Source of the DNA: Streptococcus catagoni
GTDB lineage: Bacteria > Bacillota > Bacilli > Lactobacillales > Streptococcaceae
Reading direction: 5' to 3'
DNA: 64,000 nt
NCBI RefSeq assembly: GCF_011421425.1
Contig: NZ_WPCW01000004.1
Coordinates: 1 to 64,000, forward strand
Part shown: one piece after another, positions 22,771-32,115 of the stretch
How positions within the stretch are numbered: the first letter of the stretch is position 1
Layout of the letters: the number at the start of each line of letters is the position of its first letter
Made by a program: the position numbers and the translations under genes
The notes under the pieces: generated by a model
Told to the model about the DNA's origin: nothing
The model's input: only the letters and a program-made list of their open reading frames with translations
The model's database searches: none

Positions 22771-23670
22771 ATGACAATTCCTGTCTTCTTAGAACTTGTG
22801 GAAATAAAGGCTAAGACAGCCAGTGTTTTACCATTTTTAATCGGATTATGCTTTAGTTACTATTACTACGGGTCTATCAATCCAAGCCAGGTTCTCTTGT
22901 TTTTTATCGCTATGTTTTTCTTTAATATGTTTGTTGATATTTGGGATAATTTTAACGATTATAAGAATGCCCATAATTTGGGTTATCGAGAAGATACCAA
23001 TATTATTGGTCGAGAACATTTATCATTGAAAACAATTAAAGGTTTATTGATTGCTTTCTTTGTGATTTCAGCTAGCCTGGGTTTACTTCTGACACTTCTT
23101 GTCGGGTGGCCTTTACTGCTAATGGGATCTTTTTGTTTTGCTGTCGGGGTTTTATACTCCTACGGGCCAAGACCCTTGTCCAGTCTTCCGTTAGGGGAAG
23201 TCTTTTCAGGTTTGACCATGGGATTCATGATTAGTTTGATCTGTGTTTATTTGAACACTTATCAGCACTTTACTTGGGATTTTGAAAGCATTGGTAAGAT
23301 TTTTTTAATTTCCTTACCCAATACCCTGTGGATAGCTAATCTGATGTTAGCAAATAACTTGTGTGATAAAGAAGAAGACGAGAGTAACCACCGTTACACC
23401 CTTGTTCATTATACAGGCAAAAACGGAGCTTTATGGCTCTTTAGTTTGGCAAATGTATTAGCAATAGTAGCTATTGTACTTGAAGTTTTATTTGGGCTGG
23501 CACCAAGCACCCTTTTATTGACCTTGTTATTAATACCTTTTATTTATAAACAAAGTCAATTACTCTGGCAAAAACAAATTAAGCGTCAAACCTTCATTTG
23601 TGCCATTCGCATTTTAGCCCTTGGATCTTTGACCCAGGTTCTTACATATGTTATAGGTATTATTTTTTAG
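22771..23670 (+). CDS. menA: 1,4-dihydroxy-2-naphthoate polyprenyltransferase (UbiA family)
   Basis: About 300 residues with 8-9 membrane helices. The Asp-rich prenyl-diphosphate motif DIWDNFNDYKNA lies near residues 56-67, and a second, NNLCDKEEDESN, near residue 195. It attaches a polyprenyl chain to DHNA to make demethylmenaquinone. The ATG at 22771 is chosen over TTG 22759 and GTG 22768. A -10 TATAAT lies at about 22729. No other men genes are here, so DHNA must come from elsewhere in the genome or from outside. Its neighbours ndh and cyd supply a use for the quinone. Confidence 0.9.
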   Translation: MTIPVFLELVEIKAKTASVLPFLIGLCFSYYYYGSINPSQVLLFFIAMFFFNMFVDIWDNFNDYKNAHNLGYREDTNIIGREHLSLKTIKGLLIAFFVISASLGLLLTLLVGWPLLLMGSFCFAVGVLYSYGPRPLSSLPLGEVFSGLTMGFMISLICVYLNTYQHFTWDFESIGKIFLISLPNTLWIANLMLANNLCDKEEDESNHRYTLVHYTGKNGALWLFSLANVLAIVAIVLEVLFGLAPSTLLLTLLLIPFIYKQSQLLWQKQIKRQTFICAIRILALGSLTQVLTYVIGIIF

Positions 23671-23686
23671 AGGAGAATTAGTTCTT

Positions 23687-24898
23687 ATGCAAGAAATATT
23701 AGTATTAGGAGCTGGTTACGCTGGCTTAAAGACCGTTCGTAACCTTCAAAAACAGTCGGGAGATTTTCATATTACCTTGGTGGATCGTAATGAATATCAC
23801 TATGAAGCGACTGAATTACATGAAGTGGCAGCAGGAGCTGTTCCAAAAGAGAAGATTTCCTATTCAATCAATGAAGTCATTGATAAAAAGAAGGTAAGAT
23901 TTTTACAAGATGAAGTTTTAAAAGTTAACCCAGAAAGCAATACAGTTGACTTAAAAAATAATGGTAGTTTGCACTATGATTATGTTGTTGTCTCACTTGG
24001 CTTTTGTTCAGAAACCTTTGGCATCCCTGGGGCAAAAGAAAATGCTCTTGACATGGTAAACATTGAAACAGCAGAAAATATTCATCGTCATATCCTTAAA
24101 ATGATGGAAAAGTACCGTGAAACACAGGATAAAAACTATCTTCGTATTTTGGTTTGTGGAGCTGGTTTCACAGGCATTGAACTTGCTGGTGCCCTAATTG
24201 ATGAAAGAAAACGCTACGGTGCTATTGCAGGTGTTAGCCCTGATCAGATTGAAATCATTTGTGTGGAAGCAGCAACACGCCTCCTCCCAATGTTTGATGA
24301 CTCTCTTGCCAATCATGGTGTTAACCTACTTAAAAAAATTGGCGTAAACTTATTACTTGGTGCTATGATTAAAGAAATTAAGCCAGGTGAAGTTGTCTAT
24401 GCTAATAGCCCAGAAGAAAATGCCGAACGTCACTCCATTGCAGCAGAAACAATCATTTGGACTACTGGTGTCAGTGGTAGCCCTGTCATGAAAGATTCAG
24501 GTTTTGCAGAATGCCGTGGACGTGTTGTTGTCAATGCTGATTTACGTGACCCTAAATATGATAATGTTTATATCATTGGGGATGTTTCAGTCTTCATGGA
24601 TAAGGACTCAAATAGACCTTTCCCAACAACAGCTCAAATTGCAACACGTATGGGAGCTCATGTGGCTAAAAACCTAGCTCGTCAGTTAAAAGGTCAAGAA
24701 GTTGTAGACTTTAACTACAAATCACTAGGAACAGTGGCTTCAGTTGGGAACACACGCGCCTTTGGTCTAGTTGGTAAACAAGCTGTCAAAGGTTATCCCG
24801 CTTCAGTTGTCAAAAAAAGCATCATGAATAAATCACTTGTTGATATTGGCGGCTTAAAAGAGTTATTAGCTAAGGGTCGCTTTGACCTCTACCATTAA
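23687..24898 (+). CDS. ndh: Type 2 NADH dehydrogenase (NDH-2)
   Basis: 403-residue two-dinucleotide-fold flavoprotein. FAD motif VLGAGYAGLKTV at residues 5-16, the NADH motif VCGAGFTGIELAGAL near 157, and the C-terminal FAD contact YIIGDVS. C-terminal amphipathic membrane anchor (KKSIMNKSLVDIGGLKELL). It moves electrons from NADH to menaquinone without proton pumping. Encoded 16 bp after menA, with GAGGAG before the start. Confidence 0.94.
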   Translation: MQEILVLGAGYAGLKTVRNLQKQSGDFHITLVDRNEYHYEATELHEVAAGAVPKEKISYSINEVIDKKKVRFLQDEVLKVNPESNTVDLKNNGSLHYDYVVVSLGFCSETFGIPGAKENALDMVNIETAENIHRHILKMMEKYRETQDKNYLRILVCGAGFTGIELAGALIDERKRYGAIAGVSPDQIEIICVEAATRLLPMFDDSLANHGVNLLKKIGVNLLLGAMIKEIKPGEVVYANSPEENAERHSIAAETIIWTTGVSGSPVMKDSGFAECRGRVVVNADLRDPKYDNVYIIGDVSVFMDKDSNRPFPTTAQIATRMGAHVAKNLARQLKGQEVVDFNYKSLGTVASVGNTRAFGLVGKQAVKGYPASVVKKSIMNKSLVDIGGLKELLAKGRFDLYH

Positions 24899-24969
24899 GA
24901 TAGGGTCTTAGTATCCTATGGATTCTTAACCACCTATGCACCTAAAACAAAAAATCGGAGGGATTTTTT

Positions 24970-26397
24970 ATGACTATTGAAACATTAGCACGGTTTCAAT
25001 TTGCGATGACGACAGTTTTCCACTTTTTCTTTGTACCATTTTCAATTGGAACCTGTTTTGCCGTGGCAATTATGGAGACCTGTTACGTCGTCACCAAAAA
25101 AGAAGAATATAAAAAGATGGCAAAATTCTGGGGCAAAATCATGCTTCTTAGTTTCGCTGTCGGAGTAGTAACGGGGATTATCCAAGAGTTCCAGTTTGGC
25201 ATGAACTGGTCTGACTACTCACGTTTTGTCGGAGACATTTTTGGAGCTCCCCTTGCTGTAGAAGCCTTGTTAGCCTTCTTTTTGGAATCAACCTTCTTGG
25301 GCGTATGGCTCTTTACCTGGGACAACAAAAAAATCAGCAAGAAGCTTCACGTCAGCTTTATTTGGCTGGTAGTTTTTGGCTCACTCATGTCTGCCATGTG
25401 GATTTTGATTGCCAATAGCTTCATGCAACATCCAGTAGGATATGAGCTTAAAAATGGCAGAGCTCAAATGACGGATTTTCTAGCCTTAATTAACAACCAT
25501 CAATTCTACTTTGAATTTAGTCACGTTATCACTGGCGCAATCACCATGGGTGGGATTGTTATAGCTGGTATGGCAGCCTTTAAATTATTAAAGAAAGAAA
25601 AGTTAACAGAATCTGTACAAGCTATTTACAAGAAATCACTCAGACTTGGTTTGTTGATAGGGCTTCTTGGTTCTATCTCAGTGCTTGGTGCTGGTGACTT
25701 GCAAATGAAAGCCTTACTCCATGACCAACCTATGAAATTTGCGGCCATGGAAGGGGACTATGAAGATTCTGGCGACCCAGCAGCTTGGACAATGATCTCT
25801 TGGGCTGATGAAGCCAATAAAAAACAAGTCTTTGGCGTACAGGTTCCTTATATGCTCAGTATCTTATCCTATGGTAAACCATCAGGTTCTGTAAAGGGTA
25901 TGGATACAGTTAATAAAGAATTAGTGGCTAAATATGGTAAAGACAATTACTACCCAATGGTTAACCTGCTCTTTTATGGTTTTCGTACCATGGCAGCCTT
26001 TGGAACCTTGATGCTTGGCGTCTCTGCCTTAGGGCTCTTCTTAACCCGTAAGAAAAATCCAATACTCTATAAGCATAAATGGATGCTTTGGATAGTTGCT
26101 TTGACAACCTTTGCACCATTTTTATCCAATACCTTTGGCTGGATTATCACCGAACAAGGACGTTATCCTTGGACAGTTTATGGCTTGTTCAGGATTAAAG
26201 ACAGTATCTCACCAAACGTTTCAGTGGGATCACTCTTAACGTCAAATATTGTCTATTTCCTACTCTTTAGTGGTTTAGGTGCCATGATGGTCATCCTATC
26301 CATTCGTGAATTGAACAAAGGTCCAGAATATGAAGAAGAGCAATTGCAGTTGCTAGGACATTCTTCATTAGACCCATTTGAAAAGGGGGCATTTTAA
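24970..26397 (+). CDS. cydA: Cytochrome bd ubiquinol/menaquinol oxidase subunit I
   Basis: 475 residues, nine membrane helices. Haem ligands are visible as H18 (TTVFHFFF), the later His in FEFSHVITG and the Met of KHKWMLWIV or nearby; the acidic pair lies in APLAVEALLAFFLESTF. The Q loop is of the short Gram-positive type. The usual GRQPW motif near the end reads GRYPW. Oxidises menaquinol and reduces oxygen; haem must be acquired. CGGAGGG precedes the start. Confidence 0.96.
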   Translation: MTIETLARFQFAMTTVFHFFFVPFSIGTCFAVAIMETCYVVTKKEEYKKMAKFWGKIMLLSFAVGVVTGIIQEFQFGMNWSDYSRFVGDIFGAPLAVEALLAFFLESTFLGVWLFTWDNKKISKKLHVSFIWLVVFGSLMSAMWILIANSFMQHPVGYELKNGRAQMTDFLALINNHQFYFEFSHVITGAITMGGIVIAGMAAFKLLKKEKLTESVQAIYKKSLRLGLLIGLLGSISVLGAGDLQMKALLHDQPMKFAAMEGDYEDSGDPAAWTMISWADEANKKQVFGVQVPYMLSILSYGKPSGSVKGMDTVNKELVAKYGKDNYYPMVNLLFYGFRTMAAFGTLMLGVSALGLFLTRKKNPILYKHKWMLWIVALTTFAPFLSNTFGWIITEQGRYPWTVYGLFRIKDSISPNVSVGSLLTSNIVYFLLFSGLGAMMVILSIRELNKGPEYEEEQLQLLGHSSLDPFEKGAF

Positions 26398-27426
26398 ATG
26401 AGTGGTTTACAATTCTTTTGGTTCTTCTTAATAGGTCTTCTTTTCTCAGGATTCTTCTTTTTAGAAGGCTTTGACTTCGGTGTCGGGATGGCAGTTCAAA
26501 CCCTATCCCACAATGAAGCAGAAAAAGACCAAATTGTTTCAACAATAGGTCCTGTTTGGGATGGTAATGAAGTGTGGCTACTAACAGCTGGTGGAGCCAT
26601 GTTTGCTTCTTTCCCTTATTGGTATGCTTCTCTTTTTAGTGGCTACTATTTGATTCTCTTACTTATCTTGTTTGGTCTCATTATTCGTGGAGTTTCCTTT
26701 GAATTTAGGCATAGTGTGCCACTTGAACAAAAAAACATTTGGAACTGGACCTTAACCATTGGTTCAGCCATTGTTCCTTTCTTCTTTGGTCTCATGTTTG
26801 TTAGTCTGGTTCAAGGGATGCCTCTAGATGCTAAGGCTAATATGTCAGCTGGCTTTACAGATTATTTCAACCTCTTTTCAATTGTAGGGGGGGTAGCTAT
26901 GCTCTTGTTGACTTATTTACATGGTTTGAATTATATTGCCTTAAAAACTGAAGGACCTATCAGAGAAAGAGCTAATAACTATGCACGTTTCTTGTACTAT
27001 GTCTTGTATCTTGGACTTGTGGTTTTTGCAATCTTGCTCTTTTTTAAGACAGATTTCTTTACCTATCATCCAATGGCAACACTAGGACTACTTGTCATCA
27101 TTGTTGCGCTCTCTTTCTTTGCACATATTGCTACTTTCAGAGCTAAGGAAATGCAAGCATTTATTGCTAGTGGACTTAGCCTTGTAACTGTTGTTGTCTT
27201 ACTTTTCCAAGGTCTATTCCCACGCGTTATGATTTCTTCAATCAGCTCAAAATATGACTTACTAATCAAAGACGCCTCATCATCACCCTATACCCTAAAG
27301 ATTATGTCATTGGTTGCTATTACCCTAGTACCATTTGTGTTAGCCTATACTGCTTGGGCTTATTATATCTTTAGAAAACGGGTTAGCTTACCAGTTATTG
27401 TAACGGGAGAAAATAATGCTAGATAA
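26398..27426 (+). CDS. cydB: Cytochrome bd oxidase subunit II
   Basis: 342 residues with about eight membrane helices. Starts immediately after the cydA stop. Family signs are FFFLEGFDFGVGM and GPVWDGNEVWLLTAGGAMFASFP near residues 18-70. It completes the oxidase with CydA; the stop overlaps the cydD start. Confidence 0.96.
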   Translation: MSGLQFFWFFLIGLLFSGFFFLEGFDFGVGMAVQTLSHNEAEKDQIVSTIGPVWDGNEVWLLTAGGAMFASFPYWYASLFSGYYLILLLILFGLIIRGVSFEFRHSVPLEQKNIWNWTLTIGSAIVPFFFGLMFVSLVQGMPLDAKANMSAGFTDYFNLFSIVGGVAMLLLTYLHGLNYIALKTEGPIRERANNYARFLYYVLYLGLVVFAILLFFKTDFFTYHPMATLGLLVIIVALSFFAHIATFRAKEMQAFIASGLSLVTVVVLLFQGLFPRVMISSISSKYDLLIKDASSSPYTLKIMSLVAITLVPFVLAYTAWAYYIFRKRVSLPVIVTGENNAR

Positions 27427-29134
27427 AGCCCTTATGCGCTTATCAGGTATTCAGAAAACATTAGGATTGCTTGCAGGATTAGATTTCCTACAGGCAATCT
27501 TTATTATAGGTCAAGCTTATTTCTTAAGTTCCACCATTACAGCCTTATGGCAGGGACAGGACTTAAAAGGACAACTGAGTTCGATCCTATATTTTATGCT
27601 TTCTTATCTGGGTAGGCATATGATTAATTACATTAAAGATGACTATTTAGACAAGTTCTCAGCCCAACATGCTAAGGCTTTAAGGCAGGAATTGCTGGTC
27701 AAGTTATTTAAATTAGGGCCACAGATTGTTCAAGAAGAAGGCTCTGGAAATGTCATCACCCTGGCCTTAGATGGTATTTCCTTGGTTGAAAACTATCTTC
27801 ATTTGGTGCTTAACAAAATGGTCAATATGACGGTCATACCAGTAATGCTCCTTGCCTTCATCTTTTATTTGGATTGGCAATCGGGCCTTGTTTTACTCCT
27901 GGTTTTCCCCTTGATCATTATTTTCATGATTATTCTGGGTCTAGCCGCGAAGGCTAAAGCAGATAAGCAATATGCCTCCTATCAAGTCCTCTCAAATCAC
28001 TTCTTGGATTCTTTAAGGGGGATTGATACCTTGCGCTTTTTTGGACTCAGTAAGGCCTATGCTAAGAGTATCTACTCTAGCAGTGAGTCTTTTAGGAGAG
28101 CCACTATGAGTGCCTTGAAAATAGGGATCTTATCAAGCTTTGCCTTGGATTTTTTCACAACCCTATCTGTTGCTATTGTGGCAGTTCTCCTAGGTTTGAG
28201 ATTGATCAACCAAGAGATCTTCCTTTTTCCAGCTCTAGCCGTTTTGATCTTGGCACCGGAGTATTTTATCCCTGTTCGAGATTTTTCCAGTGATTACCAT
28301 GCCACCTTAGATGGGAAAAATGCCTTCCAAGCTGTTCAAAACATTTTACAAAGACCAAGTACAGAAAAAGAGCAGCTGGCCTTGGGGACTTGGACAAAAG
28401 ATAGCAGCCTTTCCTTAAAAGATATTGACCTAAAATATGATGGCAAGAGCTTTATGACTATTTCAGACTTGACCATCAAGGGCTATCAAAAAATAGGCAT
28501 CATTGGAATGAGTGGCTCTGGAAAATCCAGTCTTATTAATCTCCTAAGTGGCTTTCTCTCTCCTAGCAGTGGGTATTTTAAGGTTAATGATGAGCTTCTA
28601 AGCAATATGAACCAGGGAGATTGGCGCAAGCAATTGCTCTACATTCCTCAAAATCCCTATGTCTTTGAAATGTCTCTTGAAGACAATATCCGTTTTTACA
28701 CACCAGATGCCAGCAAAGACCAGATCCTAGAAGCTATGAGAGTGGTTGGACTTGAAGGCTTACTTTCAGAACTGCCAGATGGCCTTGCAACCATGGTCGG
28801 AAATGGAGCGCGTCCTCTAAGTGGCGGTCAGGCTCAAAGGATTGCCTTAGCCCGTGCCTTTTTAGATCAAAAAAGGAAAATAATGCTGCTTGATGAACCA
28901 ACAGCCCACTTGGATATTGAAACGGAGTTGGAATTAAAAGAAAGAATGGTCCCTCTTATGGAAGACCGCCTTGTCTTTTTTGCCACCCACAGGCTTCACT
29001 GGCTGAAGGAGATGGATCTCATCTTTGTACTTAAGCATGGACAACTTGTTGAAGTCGGACAATACCAGCGGTTGCTCCAGCAAAAAGGGTATTTGTACCA
29101 CTTGAAAAACGCAATGGGAGGACAAAATGATTAA
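27416..29134 (+). CDS. cydD: Thiol reductant ABC exporter subunit CydD
   Basis: 572-residue half-transporter: a six-helix membrane domain (about 15-310) and an ATPase with Walker A GMSGSGKSS, signature LSGGQAQR and Walker B IMLLDEPTAHLD. With CydC it exports glutathione/cysteine or otherwise handles haem for cytochrome bd assembly. Overlaps cydB by 11 bp and cydC by 8 bp. Confidence 0.93.
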   Translation: MLDKALMRLSGIQKTLGLLAGLDFLQAIFIIGQAYFLSSTITALWQGQDLKGQLSSILYFMLSYLGRHMINYIKDDYLDKFSAQHAKALRQELLVKLFKLGPQIVQEEGSGNVITLALDGISLVENYLHLVLNKMVNMTVIPVMLLAFIFYLDWQSGLVLLLVFPLIIIFMIILGLAAKAKADKQYASYQVLSNHFLDSLRGIDTLRFFGLSKAYAKSIYSSSESFRRATMSALKIGILSSFALDFFTTLSVAIVAVLLGLRLINQEIFLFPALAVLILAPEYFIPVRDFSSDYHATLDGKNAFQAVQNILQRPSTEKEQLALGTWTKDSSLSLKDIDLKYDGKSFMTISDLTIKGYQKIGIIGMSGSGKSSLINLLSGFLSPSSGYFKVNDELLSNMNQGDWRKQLLYIPQNPYVFEMSLEDNIRFYTPDASKDQILEAMRVVGLEGLLSELPDGLATMVGNGARPLSGGQAQRIALARAFLDQKRKIMLLDEPTAHLDIETELELKERMVPLMEDRLVFFATHRLHWLKEMDLIFVLKHGQLVEVGQYQRLLQQKGYLYHLKNAMGGQND

Positions 29135-30872
29135 AATCCCCTTACTTGAAAAGTTCCAAAAAGACAGCTGGGTAAAACCATTTTTCAAGCAATATAAGAT
29201 TAGCCTTTGCTTGGCTCTCTTCTTAGGCTTTGCCACCTTTTTTGCAGCCAGCGCCCTCATGTTCAACTCCGGCTTTCTCATTAGTAAATCAGCATCTCTG
29301 CCCAGTAACATCTTACTGGTTTATGTTCCCATCGTACTGACAAGGGCTTTTGGAATAGGCAGGCCTATATTTAGATATTTTGAGAGACTAACCAGTCATA
29401 ACTGGGTATTGAAGATGACCTCTAAGCTGCGCCTCAAACTTTATAATACCCTTGAACAAGATGCCATCTTTTTAAGGAAAAATTACCGTCTGGGCGATAT
29501 TATGGGTCTGCTAGCAGAAGATATTAATCATGTGCAAAACCTTTACCTGCGAACCATTTTCCCAACTTTCATTGCCTGGATCCTCTATGTTTTTGTCATC
29601 ATTGCACTTGGATTCTTTTCCTGGTGGTTTGCCTTAATGATGCTGCTTTATCTAGGAATTTTAGTCTTTCTTTTCCCCCTTTGGTCTATTGTGGTCAATG
29701 GGGCAAGGCAAAAGGGTGAAAAAGAATTAAAAAACCTACTCTACAGAGATTTGACAGATAATGTCTTGGGAATTTCTGATTGGATTTTCAGCCAAAGAGG
29801 TCAGGACTATGTCCGCTTACATGAAGGGTCTGAAGATCAACTGTCAGCTCTTCAACTAGAAATGAAGCAGTTCAATAATAAGAGAACACTCTATTTTGAA
29901 TTATCCTTTGGTCTTTTAACAGTTTTACTGATTTTTTGGGCTAGTTACCAGTTTCCAGGGCATAGAGGCGGAGCAGCCAATTGGATAGCAGCCTTTGTCC
30001 TATCAGCCTTTCCCTTGATTGAAGCCTTTGCAGGCTTATCAGCGGCAGCTCAGGAGACCACTATCTATGCGGACTCCTTGGAACGCCTCAATAACCTACC
30101 AGAACAAGAAGTGAAGGAACTTACTAGCTTAAGCCCCGAAGCCCCTTATGATATCAAGGTGGAAAAGCTCAGCTTTCGCTACAGTCCAAAGGAGAAGCTG
30201 ATTCTAGAAGATATTAATCTGACCATTAAGCAGGGGCAAAAGTTAGCTATTTTAGGCCGAAGTGGTTCTGGAAAATCAACCTTGGCAAGCTTGCTGCGTG
30301 GCGATTTAAAGCCAAGTTCTGGAAGGATTAGCTTGGCTGGTCTTGATGTTGCAAGCTTAGGTGATAGCATTTCATCCTATATGGGTGTGATCCAGCAGAC
30401 GCCTTATCTCTTTAATACTAGTCTGCTTAATAATATCAGACTGGGCAATCAAGAGGCCTCAACTACTGATGTCTGGCAAGCTCTTGAAAGGGTTGGCCTC
30501 AAAGAAATGGTGGAAGCTCTGCCAAATGCTTTGCAGACAATGGTGGATGAAGCTGGCCTTCGTTTCTCTGGCGGTGAACGTCACAGGCTGGCCTTGGCTC
30601 GAATCCTCTTGCAAGATACCCCTATTGTTCTTTTGGATGAACCGACAGTTGGTTTAGATCCCATCACGGAAAAAGCCTTGTTGGACACCTTTATGACTGT
30701 TTTAGAGGGGAAGACTGTCATTTGGATAACCCATCACCTAAAAGATATTGAAAAAGCAGACCAGATTATCTTTATTGAGGATGGTCATTTAGAAATTCAA
30801 GGTTCCCCTAGCCAGCTAAAGGCAGAAAGTGAACGCTACCGTCGCCTCAAGGCCATTGATGATGGCTACTAG
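29127..30872 (+). CDS. cydC: Thiol reductant ABC exporter subunit CydC
   Basis: 581 residues. N-terminal membrane domain with FGIGRPIFRYFERLTSHNW, typical of CydC; ATPase with GRSGSGKSTLAS, FSGGERHRLALAR and IVLLDEPTVGLD. Partner of CydD, completing the oxidase operon, which ends at a bidirectional terminator. Confidence 0.93.
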   Translation: MIKIPLLEKFQKDSWVKPFFKQYKISLCLALFLGFATFFAASALMFNSGFLISKSASLPSNILLVYVPIVLTRAFGIGRPIFRYFERLTSHNWVLKMTSKLRLKLYNTLEQDAIFLRKNYRLGDIMGLLAEDINHVQNLYLRTIFPTFIAWILYVFVIIALGFFSWWFALMMLLYLGILVFLFPLWSIVVNGARQKGEKELKNLLYRDLTDNVLGISDWIFSQRGQDYVRLHEGSEDQLSALQLEMKQFNNKRTLYFELSFGLLTVLLIFWASYQFPGHRGGAANWIAAFVLSAFPLIEAFAGLSAAAQETTIYADSLERLNNLPEQEVKELTSLSPEAPYDIKVEKLSFRYSPKEKLILEDINLTIKQGQKLAILGRSGSGKSTLASLLRGDLKPSSGRISLAGLDVASLGDSISSYMGVIQQTPYLFNTSLLNNIRLGNQEASTTDVWQALERVGLKEMVEALPNALQTMVDEAGLRFSGGERHRLALARILLQDTPIVLLDEPTVGLDPITEKALLDTFMTVLEGKTVIWITHHLKDIEKADQIIFIEDGHLEIQGSPSQLKAESERYRRLKAIDDGY

Positions 30873-30901
30873 TTTTTAGCTATGGAATTCTTATAAGACA
30901 C

Positions 30902-30935
30902 AAAAGCCCAGAAAGTGCACTTTCTGGGCTTTTAC
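30902..30935. terminator. Bidirectional terminator between cydC and the polyprenyl synthase
   Basis: AAAAGCCCAGAAAGT and ACTTTCTGGGCTTTT are perfectly complementary, with A and T tracts on both sides serving the convergent genes. Confidence 0.92.
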
Positions 30936-30936
30936 T

Positions 30937-31917
30937 TTATATTTTTCGTTTCAATAGATGATTTGTTAGTTCCAACAATTGTTTTTGACTTTTACTTGCT
31001 GGCAGTTTCTTAATGTGGCTAATAGCCTTTTCTGTGTATTTTCTTGCCAGATCCTGAGCCTTGTCAACACCCTTGTAAGTAAGCACCATATCTGAAATGC
31101 TTTGAATATCCTCAGCTGATAGGTCTTTCTTTTTGTTAAGAAGAGGTCTGAAGGCTTGGGGGCTCTCTTTCATGGCAAAAAGTAGGGGAAGGCTGTAGAC
31201 ACCATTACTTAAGTCTTCAAGGATAGGCTTGTTAAAACGTTTTTGATCTGCTGTATAGTCTAAAATATCATCCAGGATTTGGAAGGTCATTCCGATGTAG
31301 TAGCCGATGCGTCCTGCCAATTGCACAATCTCCTCACTGGCTCCACCAAAATAAGCTCCCTCTTGGCTGGCCAATTTGAAAAGCTCGGCCGTTTTCCCAG
31401 AAATAGAACGTAAATAATCACGGATGCTTTGTTCCTGATTATAGTAGAGATGCATTTGATCCAGCTCACCAATTAGGATCTTTTTCATGGATTTGGCATT
31501 TCTTCCCATAAAAGGAGTGCCTTCCATGCTTTCTAAAATCAATTCAAAAAAGAGGGTAAAAAGATAGTCTCCTGTGTAAACAGCTACATCTTTGCCAAAG
31601 CTGGTTTGAATGGTAGGCTTCCCTCTGCGCAATGGAGAATCATCAATAACATCATCGTGGATCAAGGTGGCCATATGAAGAATTTCAAGAGAAGCTGCGA
31701 TCTTAACAAGTCTAGTCTGGTTTTCTTGTTTCTGATTTCCAAACCTTGTAAATAAGAAAAAGAAGGCCGGGCGAAGATATTTCCCCCCTGCTTGACTAAG
31801 CTGGATAATGGCTTCTTCAATCTCTTCATTTCGAACCTGTGTTCGGCTTTCAATTAGGCTGCAAACTTCATTAATCTCTTTCTCGATTTCAGGATACTTA
31901 CTCCAATAACGTGCCAT
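30937..31917 (-). CDS. Long-chain polyprenyl diphosphate synthase
   Basis: 326 residues. First Asp-rich motif LIHDDVIDDSPLRRGKPT near residues 91-108 and second FQILDDILDY near 214; GGKYLRP near 44. All-trans chain elongation of this type provides the menaquinone side chain, which fits the convergent menA-ndh-cyd genes. The homologue is usually called HepT or component II; no component I gene is nearby, so the chain length cannot be stated. Confidence 0.9.
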   Translation of the reverse strand: MARYWSKYPEIEKEINEVCSLIESRTQVRNEEIEEAIIQLSQAGGKYLRPAFFFLFTRFGNQKQENQTRLVKIAASLEILHMATLIHDDVIDDSPLRRGKPTIQTSFGKDVAVYTGDYLFTLFFELILESMEGTPFMGRNAKSMKKILIGELDQMHLYYNQEQSIRDYLRSISGKTAELFKLASQEGAYFGGASEEIVQLAGRIGYYIGMTFQILDDILDYTADQKRFNKPILEDLSNGVYSLPLLFAMKESPQAFRPLLNKKKDLSAEDIQSISDMVLTYKGVDKAQDLARKYTEKAISHIKKLPASKSQKQLLELTNHLLKRKI

Positions 31918-32115
31918 CTCTATTTCTCCTTGACTGATATACCTTACTATTCTACCGTAATTAGCTAATGAATGCTAGAGTATGATTTTTGGATTTTTAG
32001 GACTTGATAATGTTTAGTCTCATATTAATAGCCTTTCTAAAGAGGAGGTTAAAATTTGAATTTTTCAGAAAGTTTGTGTATATTTTAAGATATATCATAC
32101 GGGAGTGAGAATTAT
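31918..32115. other. Divergent intergenic region, 198 bp
   Basis: Holds promoters for the leftward polyprenyl synthase and rightward ispE (AT-rich, several TATAAT-like stretches). No ORF or strong hairpin seen. GGGAGTGAG precedes ispE. Confidence 0.4.
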
